A DNA stretch of 27,523 bases from positions 1-27,523 of the forward strand of contig JAUUYO010000005.1 in the NCBI GenBank assembly GCA_030590405.1. Direction: 5' to 3'. The position numbers and the translations under genes were made by a program. Below the pieces are notes generated by a model that saw only the letters and a program-made list of their open reading frames with translations, searched no databases and was not told the origin of the DNA. Position 1 is the first letter of the stretch. Each line of letters opens with the position of its first letter. Origin of the DNA: Kangiellaceae bacterium (GTDB taxonomy: Bacteria; Pseudomonadota; Gammaproteobacteria; Enterobacterales; Kangiellaceae). Positions 14,658-21,446 of the stretch are shown piece after piece.

Positions 14658-15721
14658 CAGGTGAAACAGTTTTTGATTTGGCTCAGAGCTGCCGTGAATC
14701 AGATAAGCTACCAATCGAAAACTTAGTGGCGTATCTAACGGTTTATATGCCAGAATTTATGCAGAACAAATTTTTGCATATTACCCAGTTTTCAGGCGGC
14801 GCATCTAATTTAACTTATCGGCTATCGAATAATCAGGACTCATTAATTTTAAGAAGACCTCCCAGCGGAACCAAGGCTAAATCCGCCCACGATATGGTCA
14901 GAGAACATGAAGTGCTTAGCAAAGTAGGAAAATTCTATCCGCTTTCACCTAAACCAGTATTGCTCTGTGAAGACGAATCGATTATCGGTGAAAAATTCTT
15001 TATCATGCAGGAAATCAAAGGCTTAGGGATCGATAAACAATTGCCGATTGAAATGGATGAGCAACAACAAAGTGAGCTTTGTGAAAATTTTGTTGATGGA
15101 TTGGTAGCATTGCATGAAATCGATATCGAGCAGTCGGAATTGGCTTCGCTGGGTAAACCAACCGGTTACGTAGAAAGACAGTTGGAAGGCTGGCAAGCGC
15201 GTTATCAAAAAGCTAAAACGGATGACGTTTCTTCAAGTGAGCCAATTTACCAATGGCTAAAATCTAATTTGCCGATGGATTCCGGTTATCAAGCGTTGGT
15301 GCATAACGATTATAAATTTGACAATTTTATATTAGATAAAAAACAGCCGGAAAAAATTATTGGCGTGTTAGATTGGGAGATGACCACCTTAGGGGATCCT
15401 TTGTTAGATTTAGGCTGCTCGTTGGCTTACTGGGTGGAAGCCGGTGATCCTGAGAGCATGCACGCGATACGAATGATGCCGACTCATCTTTCCGGAATGA
15501 TGTCCAGAGCGCAGATATTCAACTGCTATTGTAAACGGCGGCATATCAACGACGTTGAATTAACGCCTTATTATGTCTTCGGTTTATTCCGTTTGGCAGT
15601 GATTGCTCAACAAATCTATTACCGTTTTTATCACGGCCAAACTGATAATCCAAAATTCAAACATTTCGGCCAATTGGTCAATATTTTAATCGGTTACGCA
15701 CAGCAACAAATCAACAAATAA
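14654..15721 (+). CDS. APH-fold phosphotransferase, ACAD10/11- and LvaA-like kinase
   Basis: A 355-residue kinase of the aminoglycoside phosphotransferase (APH) fold, of the branch linked to acyl-CoA dehydrogenases rather than drug resistance. FSGGASNLTYRL near 44-55 is the nucleotide-binding loop and LILRRPPSGTKAKSAHDM carries the ATP-contacting residues. EHEVLSKVG supplies the Glu that pairs with that Lys/Arg. The catalytic loop is LVHNDYKFDNFILD with Asp219, and the metal-binding motif is LDWEMTTLGDPLLDLG with Asp240. RRPPSG and the TTLGDPLLDLG stretch are typical of ACAD10/11 kinase domains. In Pseudomonas putida the comparable LvaA phosphorylates 4-hydroxyvaleryl-CoA. The ATG overlaps the TetR stop by four bases and has GGAG upstream, so translation is probably coupled. 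The exact substrate here is unknown. Confidence 0.9.
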   Translation: MTGETVFDLAQSCRESDKLPIENLVAYLTVYMPEFMQNKFLHITQFSGGASNLTYRLSNNQDSLILRRPPSGTKAKSAHDMVREHEVLSKVGKFYPLSPKPVLLCEDESIIGEKFFIMQEIKGLGIDKQLPIEMDEQQQSELCENFVDGLVALHEIDIEQSELASLGKPTGYVERQLEGWQARYQKAKTDDVSSSEPIYQWLKSNLPMDSGYQALVHNDYKFDNFILDKKQPEKIIGVLDWEMTTLGDPLLDLGCSLAYWVEAGDPESMHAIRMMPTHLSGMMSRAQIFNCYCKRRHINDVELTPYYVFGLFRLAVIAQQIYYRFYHGQTDNPKFKHFGQLVNILIGYAQQQINK

Positions 15722-15748
15722 TGAAAAATATTTTATGAGGAATACAAA

Positions 15749-16519
15749 ATGAATCATTCGCCATTTAGTCTAGCAGGAAAAATCGCGCTGGTAACCGGAG
15801 CAAGTCGCGGAATTGGTGAGGCAACTGCCCGTCTGTTTGCCAGCCATGGCGCTCAAGTGATCATCTCCAGCAGGCGACAAGAAGCACTGGACGAATTAGC
15901 CGAAAAAATAAATCAAGAAGGGCATGCGGGAAATGTTATCGGTATGGCGTGTCATATTGGTAATTCAGAATCAGTCACTGAGTTATTGAAAAAACTAACG
16001 GCTAAATTCGATAGGATTGATATATTAGTCAATAACGCTGCGACTAATCCATTTTTTGGAGAATTATTAGATACGCCAGAATCAATGGTGAATAAAACCA
16101 TCGATGTCAATATAAAAGGCTATTTAATGATCAGTCAACTGGTCGGAAAAATCATGAAAGAACATGGTGGTGGCAGCATCATTAATACGGCGTCCATTAA
16201 CGGCGTTATTCCAGGGCCCATGCAAGGGATCTATTCCATCACTAAAGCCGCAGTGATTTCGATGACGGCGTCAATGGCTAAAGAAACCGCACGATATGGT
16301 ATTCGAGTCAATGCGGTATTACCGGGGTTAACCGATACAAAATTTGCTTCCGCTTTAACTAAAAATGAAAAAATGCTAAAAAGTATTCTGCCGATGATCC
16401 CCATGGCCAGAATGGCACAGCCTGAAGAAATTGCACCAGCTTTTTTGTTTTTAGCATCGGATGCTGCGTCTTATATTACTGGTATTAATTTGCCGGTGGA
16501 TGGTGGGTTGTTGTGTTAG
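15749..16519 (+). CDS. FabG-like short-chain dehydrogenase/reductase
   Basis: A 256-residue classical SDR. It has TGASRGIG at about 17-24, an Arg-rich loop after the second strand (ISSRRQ) that favours NADP(H), NNAATNPF near 94-101, the catalytic Ser in INTASINGV, and YSITK with Tyr162 and Lys166. The C-terminus PVDGGLLC is the common SDR ending. It closes the operon, 27 bases after the kinase, with GAGG before the ATG. In levulinate catabolism an SDR-type dehydrogenase acts beside the kinase and acyl-CoA dehydrogenase, so oxidising or reducing the hydroxyl or keto group of the acyl-CoA substrate is a reasonable inference. The family is too broad to assign a substrate from sequence. Confidence 0.9.
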   Translation: MNHSPFSLAGKIALVTGASRGIGEATARLFASHGAQVIISSRRQEALDELAEKINQEGHAGNVIGMACHIGNSESVTELLKKLTAKFDRIDILVNNAATNPFFGELLDTPESMVNKTIDVNIKGYLMISQLVGKIMKEHGGGSIINTASINGVIPGPMQGIYSITKAAVISMTASMAKETARYGIRVNAVLPGLTDTKFASALTKNEKMLKSILPMIPMARMAQPEEIAPAFLFLASDAASYITGINLPVDGGLLC

Positions 16520-16744
16520 AATTTTCTGTGAGAGTAGAGGGTTTTAATATGAACTCTTTGGCTATGACTCCTTAAATTTGGTCAATATAGTATAGTATTT
16601 TTGGAAAGTATAACAAAATAATAGTGGTATCCGAAGAATAAGCTATTTTTGTTATATCAATGCGACAATTGCGAATCGCAAAAATTGCCAAAGATATTAG
16701 AACTGAATTCAAAAGCTTAGAACGGCAGGAATTCGTGATACTTA

Positions 16745-16783
16745 TTTATCCTGAATTCAGGTTGTTTAGAATTCAGGTTAAAT
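16745..16783. repeat. Inverted and direct GAATTCAGG repeats between convergent genes
   Basis: CCTGAATTC (16750-16758) can pair with GAATTCAGG (16769-16777) around a 10-base loop, and after one T-T mismatch TTTA pairs with TAAA. The left copy is itself part of a 12-bp palindrome (CCTGAATTCAGG). GAATTCAGGTT is also a direct repeat with a 16-base period. It separates a rightward and a leftward gene, so a bidirectional terminator is plausible, but neither side has a clean U run. Confidence 0.45.
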
Positions 16784-16810
16784 AAAAAGTGCCGTCAAGT
16801 TTTACCAGTA

Positions 16811-17458
16811 TTAAGTTCCTGTGCGTTCAAGTCCTATCTGCGTATTAGTTGCATACAACCCTTCTTCTTCGAGTGAAACACGTTCAGTTAAAATCGAGCC
16901 AATACACTCTTGCTGGGTCAGTTTTGCTTCCATTGTTTCACCCGGTTGACCTTCCCATTTTTCAAGAAAGTCGAGTGCATTATTTTTATTAATACCAACA
17001 CTATTGTAACCTTCAGCAAATTTGAATACGGCCCGTTGAATATTACGCATTTCTATTTGCAGTTTTTCAACATCACTTTCAGGGTCATTTTTTTTAAGAA
17101 AACCGTAAAGCCGCAAATTTTCGATAACAACGTGTTGTCTCAAAAGTTGTAAAAAATTATTGAGATTTTTTTGGGCGAGTTTAAATGAAATTTTGTTTCC
17201 AGCCAACCCGTCTTTCACGTCTACAGATATTTTTCCATAAAACTTAAATAGCATTTTATGTTGTTTTTCCAGAAGCTCAATAAGGCCTTCATTGTACAAA
17301 ACATTATTCTCACCTTTCTTTATGTTTTCGCTGTTGGATAAAGTATAAAATGAGTTTTCTATTTGATTATTTTCCAATTTTTCTGGTTGTGCACGGAAAA
17401 AATTGAAGGTTAAAAAATCAAAAAGTTGAGAACTAAAAGATGGAGTGAGGCTTTTCAT
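16811..17458 (-). CDS. Hemerythrin-like helical protein
   Basis: A 215-residue, probably cytoplasmic and mostly helical protein. Residues about 55-175 resemble bacterial hemerythrin-domain proteins. The helices contain LIELLEKQHKMLFKFYGKI, FLQLLRQHVVIENLRLYGFL and a third helix with LQIEMRNIQRAVFKFAEGY. The pattern H...E..LY..L followed by a conserved helix with EM..I...V..F is what I associate with that group. Only some of the canonical His/Glu/Asp iron ligands are visible, so iron binding is uncertain. The first 50 residues (Ser/Phe/Asn-rich) and the last 40 are not recognisable. AAGGAG lies nine bases before the ATG, supporting expression. It stands alone, convergent with the SDR operon. 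It could instead be an unrelated four-helix protein. Confidence 0.6.
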   Translation of the reverse strand: MKSLTPSFSSQLFDFLTFNFFRAQPEKLENNQIENSFYTLSNSENIKKGENNVLYNEGLIELLEKQHKMLFKFYGKISVDVKDGLAGNKISFKLAQKNLNNFLQLLRQHVVIENLRLYGFLKKNDPESDVEKLQIEMRNIQRAVFKFAEGYNSVGINKNNALDFLEKWEGQPGETMEAKLTQQECIGSILTERVSLEEEGLYATNTQIGLERTGT

Positions 17459-17736
17459 ACAAGTGTCTCCTTGTGGGTAGTATGTTTGATCGCTTTTCTA
17501 TAGAGGGCATCGGCAGACCGACTATAAGGTGAAAGAGTGCAGCCATAAAAGTGAACAATCGCACACTATTATGCAAAAAAAATCTCAATAAGCTATTAGT
17601 TGTGGCAATAATAATTAAAAAAGACTGTACAATAAATTAATGCTTATACGAAGCTGCTACCTGTCAGAACTAATGCTATTGAATCCACATCACCGATGGT
17701 TTGTTGTTAAGAGGGTGAGAACAAGCATTTTATTTA

Positions 17737-18963
17737 TTACAAAGCTTTATTTTTTGCCTCAATCCACTTTGACATGTATTTTGTGCTGCGCAAGGTATGG
17801 TGATTAAGTATCGCACCAATAAAATTATTTGCCCGATGATCAGCGAGGTTTTCCAGTAGATAGCTGACTTTGCTCATTAAGTTTTTGGCGATAGATTTTT
17901 GATCATAAACCGTCTGTAATAGCTTTTCACAATAGACACTTTTTTCCGACCAAAGCTGTTCATCACAATAAAGAGCAACCGCCTTTTCAGCAATCTCTTC
18001 AGGCGTATTGCCTATCAAACCGGGCCATGAGAGACTGCCTGTCATCCCTTCGGCACCAATATCTGTGGTTACGCTTGGCGTTTTTGATTGCATTGCATCG
18101 ACTAGTTTTCCCTTTATGCCAGCACCAAATCGAAGCGGTGACAAGCACACCCGTGCAGATTGCATGACTTGTTTAACATCTTTAGCGCGATCTTTGATCA
18201 AAAAACCCGTTTTTGGATTATTGAGTGCGGTCGCTTTTGGCGGAGTATAAGATCCATAAATATGCAGCTCGGCATCCGCTAACTGTTTTTTAATTAGCGG
18301 CCAGATTTGCTGTAAATAAAGTATCGAATCCCAATTAGGCGAGTGGCGTAAATTTCCAATGGTTACAAAATGTTGTCTTTGGGAAAAGCTGGGCGAGGGC
18401 TGAACGCTACTATCCAGTTCTAACATAAACGGAATGTGGATCAACAGAGCAGGGTCAATTTTAAAATGCTCAGTGAGTAGGGATATTTCAAAATCAGAAA
18501 TAATCAAGGACAAATCGCATCGATAAATACTGGCGATTTCGCGTTTTGCCAGATCCGAGTTGAGATCCGTATTGCTAAAAACTCGGCCTTCTTTTAGCGC
18601 CGTTTGGCGAGCGCTTCTTAAGCATTGTAAATCTTCGGTATCGAGTAATCGCAAAGCATTAGGGCAACTTTCTGCTACTCGCCAACCAAATTGCTCTTCC
18701 ATCATAAAACGATCAAATAATACTGCCGTTGGTTGAAGGCTCTTAATGTAGTCATCAAAACCAGAATCATTAATTTCGATAGTTTGTGTTTCGATATTTT
18801 CGGAAGTTAAATCAAAATTATAATCGGTTTCTTGCGCTGGCGTGGTAAATATGACCCGCCAGGATTTCCGCTTAAAAAGGCGAATAAGGGATAACATATG
18901 CGAGCCTGCCGCAGAGGATTTGGGTTCTGGCCAGACATAACCGATGATGAGTAATGTTTGCAT
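17737..18963 (-). CDS. GT-B glycosyltransferase (group 1 / GT4-like)
   Basis: A 408-residue predicted cytosolic glycosyltransferase with two Rossmann-like halves. The N-terminal half starts MQTLLIIGYVWPEPKSSAAG, where the Gly/Ser-rich segment is the usual acceptor-side loop. The C-terminal half begins near residue 210 (FVTIGNLRHSPNWDSI). It carries the donor-site region CLSPLRFGAGIKGKLVDAMQ near 289-308 followed by TPSVTTDIGAEGM, the standard nucleotide-sugar-binding pattern. Such enzymes transfer a sugar from a nucleotide donor in surface polysaccharide or glycoconjugate synthesis. There are no other polysaccharide genes beside it, so its acceptor is unknown. The 60 residues after the donor domain are basic and helical. 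It stands as a single gene with no clear terminator seen. Confidence 0.85.
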   Translation of the reverse strand: MQTLLIIGYVWPEPKSSAAGSHMLSLIRLFKRKSWRVIFTTPAQETDYNFDLTSENIETQTIEINDSGFDDYIKSLQPTAVLFDRFMMEEQFGWRVAESCPNALRLLDTEDLQCLRSARQTALKEGRVFSNTDLNSDLAKREIASIYRCDLSLIISDFEISLLTEHFKIDPALLIHIPFMLELDSSVQPSPSFSQRQHFVTIGNLRHSPNWDSILYLQQIWPLIKKQLADAELHIYGSYTPPKATALNNPKTGFLIKDRAKDVKQVMQSARVCLSPLRFGAGIKGKLVDAMQSKTPSVTTDIGAEGMTGSLSWPGLIGNTPEEIAEKAVALYCDEQLWSEKSVYCEKLLQTVYDQKSIAKNLMSKVSYLLENLADHRANNFIGAILNHHTLRSTKYMSKWIEAKNKAL

Positions 18964-19348
18964 GGAAGTTTTGAGGGTATTGATAAAAGCTATATTTTAA
19001 CCGATTTAAATAAATTATTCGTATTCGTTATGATTTTTCAAAATTTCTGCTGAAGTCCGTTATCCCGCTGCAAAACTTCAACTCACTGTTTAATTTAAGC
19101 TCTACCCAACAGTCGTACATGCAAGCAATTTCCGGATAATTATGAATATTATATTTCATTGATGGTTAAAATCTTTGTGAATATGGATAATAACCTCGTC
19201 GAGATCATTGCAAGGTCACAATACTAATATATATTAATGACTCAGTCGCTTGCTCAGCGTATCCTTATAACGAACGAAATACCAGAATAAGCAATTGATT
19301 AATCATTTTGATCAGCAACAATTTTTGACAGTCGCTTGGAGAAAACCG
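18964..19348. other. Intergenic region between divergent glycosyltransferase and secreted-protein genes
   Basis: No gene is seen. A 12-bp perfect palindrome TAATATATATTA lies at 19225-19236. TTGCAA at about 19209 followed 16 bases later by TATATT could form a weak promoter for the secreted-protein gene. A TTG at 19295 opens the frame of the next gene early but lacks a ribosome binding site. Nothing else stands out. Confidence 0.4.
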
Positions 19349-19822
19349 ATGAAAATATTTTTGTTATTAACTATCAACTTACTCTTATTAATTAGTCTTT
19401 CAGGTCAGCCAAAGGCAGAAAATTTTGATTGGTTAGACAACCTCAAAATTGAAGCCTCTGCCGATCCATCAGGATTTAGAGCCAGATTAATCAGCCGTTT
19501 TAAGATAGGTCATGCCCAGGTACAGACGGTTATTAGCCAGGTTAACTCAGAGTCCGATGCTTATATGGTCTTTCGCCTGGGTGAATTATCTCATCGACCT
19601 ATCAACGATGTGCTCAATGTTTATCGAACCAATCAACATCAAGGATGGGGAAAAATGGCAAAAGATTTGGGTATTAAGCCTGGTTCGCGAGGGTTTCATG
19701 CGCTTAAACAGGGACATGATCTTGATTATGGTGCTCGAAACCCTTCTAAAAAATCCAAAGGTAAGAAAAATAAAGGCAAAAAGAACAAAGGAAAAGGTAA
19801 CAAAAATAAGGGTAAACATTAA
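19349..19822 (+). CDS. Secreted protein with conserved helical domain and Lys/Gly/Asn tail
   Basis: A 157-residue protein with a signal peptide (MKIFLLLTINLLLLISLSGQ, likely cleaved after PKA). The mature domain contains RLISRFKIGHAQVQTVIS, SDAYMVFRLGELSHRPINDV and GWGKMAKDLGIKPGSRGFHA, then LKQGHDLD. The GWG..AK.LGIKPGS..FHALK stretch recurs in uncharacterised secreted bacterial proteins as I remember them; no biochemical role is known to me. The last 24 residues are almost entirely Lys, Gly, Asn and Ser (SKGKKNKGKKNKGKGNKNKG), a strongly cationic disordered tail that could bind nucleic acid, lipopolysaccharide or anionic polymers. Start: ATG 19349 has TTGGAGA nine bases upstream and begins the signal peptide; the earlier TTG 19295 is rejected. 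The repetitive AAA/GGN codons of the tail could also promote length variation. Confidence 0.78.
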   Translation: MKIFLLLTINLLLLISLSGQPKAENFDWLDNLKIEASADPSGFRARLISRFKIGHAQVQTVISQVNSESDAYMVFRLGELSHRPINDVLNVYRTNQHQGWGKMAKDLGIKPGSRGFHALKQGHDLDYGARNPSKKSKGKKNKGKKNKGKGNKNKGKH

Positions 19823-20211
19823 TCTGTTTTTGCCTTGGTAGAGTTTACCTATTAATGCGTTTTATACAGTTCAAATAGGTAGCCATAAATAACCGAAATC
19901 TGTACAGGTTGCGAAAGACGCTTATAACTATCTGATTATAAAGGCTATTTTCAATTCCAAATAGTTGTATATGCTCACCAAATCCACATGCCCCCCCCCT
20001 TTGATAATCAATAGTTCTTTGTTGTCCAACATTGGATTAAGTCGCGGCTGCGCGCGACCTATCCTATTTTGTTAAGCTTTTGAAATTAAAAGATTGACCG
20101 AAAATTCAGGAAAATCTATGAAGATCATATGTGGATTTATTGAAGATAATCCGCGTTGGCATTAGCTATTCATCACTCATTGAAAAGAGGCTTTTATGTC
20201 TAGAGAGAAGG
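19823..20211. other. Intergenic region with poly-C tract and small GC hairpin
   Basis: No gene is visible in about 390 bases between the secreted-protein gene and the fadBA terminator. A run of nine C at 19991-19999 interrupts AT-rich sequence. A small GC stem, GTCGCG-GCTGCG-CGCGAC, sits near 20041-20058, followed by a moderately T-rich stretch, and could be a weak rightward terminator. The secreted-protein gene has no other obvious terminator. Confidence 0.4.
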
Positions 20212-20232
20212 AAAAAAGCGACCAATGGTCGC
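20212..20232 (-). terminator. Rho-independent terminator of fadBA
   Basis: On the minus strand a perfect stem GCGACC-ATT-GGTCGC is followed directly by TTTTTT, 30 bases after the fadA stop. Flanking AGAGAAGG and CCTTCTCT can also pair outside it, extending the structure across the U tract. This is a canonical intrinsic terminator in position and form. Confidence 0.88.
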
Positions 20233-20262
20233 CTTCTCTTAGATAGCCAATAAAGTTTACAA

Positions 20263-21423
20263 CTAAACCCGCTCAAACACCGTGGCGATCCCCTGACCTA
20301 ATCCGATGCACATGGTGGCTACACCCAAAGTTGCATCTTTGCTTTCCATCAATCGTAACAAGGTTCCACTAATACGAGTGCCGGAACAACCAAGCGGATG
20401 ACCGAGAGCAATTGCGCCACCGTTCAAGTTCACTTTTTCATCAATCACATCCATAATGCCGAGGTCTTTAAGAACGGGTAAAGACTGAGCTGCAAACGCT
20501 TCGTTTAACTCCCATAAATCGATATCGGAGGCTTGCAAACCGGCACGTTTAAGCGCTTTTTTAACCGCTGGAACTGGACCATAACCCATAATTGCCGGAT
20601 CACAACCGGCCACGCCCATACTACGTACTTTGGCAAGCGGGGTTAAACCTGACTCGGCGGCTTTATCGGCGCTCATCACTAACATCGCGGAAGCGCCATC
20701 AGATAAGGCTGATGCATTACCGGCAGTCACTGTACCGCGAGGGTCAAATACCGGACGAAGACTGGCCAGTCCTTCTAATGTAGTTTCTGGACGAATGACT
20801 TCGTCATAATCAAAAGTCTTCAGCGCACCATTGGCATCGTGACCTTCCATTGCCAGAATTTCTTTTGAAAACGCGCCGCTAGTAGTCGCTTTATGCGCTC
20901 TTTGATGCGAGTTATAAGCAAATAAATCTTGCGTTTCGCGATCAAAACCGTGCATCTTGCCCAATAACTCTGCGGTTAAACCCATCATGCCAGAACCTTT
21001 GGCGGAATGTTTGGCGATCTGCGGCGCAAAATCTACTCCATGCATCATCGGTACATGGCCCATATGTTCAACACCGCCGACGATAAACATTTCGCCGTTG
21101 CCGGTTTGAATGGATTGGGTAGCAGCGTGAATGGATTGCATGGATGAGCCACATAATCGGTTAATGGTTTGACCGGCCACAGAATGTGGTAAGTCAGTCA
21201 TTAGTGAAGCATTTTTGGCAATATTAAAGCCTTGCTCCAAAGTTTGTTGTACACAGCCCCAAATTACGTCTTCAACATCAGCGGGATCAACCGCCGAGTT
21301 TCTGTCTAATAGCGCCTGGATCAATCGCGCACTTAACACTTCGGCGCGAGTATTTCTAAATATTCCAGCTCTTGAACGCCCCATCGGGGTTCTGATTGCA
21401 TCTACAATGACGACATCTTTCAT
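20263..21423 (-). CDS. fadA: 3-ketoacyl-CoA thiolase FadA
   Basis: FadA is the beta subunit of the aerobic fatty acid oxidation complex and splits 3-ketoacyl-CoA with CoA to acetyl-CoA and a shortened acyl-CoA. The 386-residue product has the nucleophilic Cys91 in INRLCGSSMQS, NEAFAAQ near 300, the catalytic His in GHPLGCSGTR near 343 and the second Cys in CIGLGQG near 375. It is full length and collinear with the enterobacterial protein. It starts 23 bases after the fadB stop with GGGAGAAA just upstream, so the two are co-translated from one transcript ending at the terminator at 20212-20232. Expression should follow the palindromic operator upstream of fadB. Confidence 0.96.
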   Translation of the reverse strand: MKDVVIVDAIRTPMGRSRAGIFRNTRAEVLSARLIQALLDRNSAVDPADVEDVIWGCVQQTLEQGFNIAKNASLMTDLPHSVAGQTINRLCGSSMQSIHAATQSIQTGNGEMFIVGGVEHMGHVPMMHGVDFAPQIAKHSAKGSGMMGLTAELLGKMHGFDRETQDLFAYNSHQRAHKATTSGAFSKEILAMEGHDANGALKTFDYDEVIRPETTLEGLASLRPVFDPRGTVTAGNASALSDGASAMLVMSADKAAESGLTPLAKVRSMGVAGCDPAIMGYGPVPAVKKALKRAGLQASDIDLWELNEAFAAQSLPVLKDLGIMDVIDEKVNLNGGAIALGHPLGCSGTRISGTLLRLMESKDATLGVATMCIGLGQGIATVFERV

Positions 21424-21446
21424 TTTAATTTCTCCCGAATTTTATG

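Noticed and set aside
14654..15721. Aminoglycoside resistance kinase.
   Set aside because: The fold matches, but the motifs and operon context fit the ACAD-linked acyl-CoA kinase branch, not a resistance enzyme.
19991..19999. Nine-C tract as a phase-variation switch.
   Set aside because: It is not inside a gene or in a promoter spacer that I can identify; it is recorded only as part of the intergenic region.
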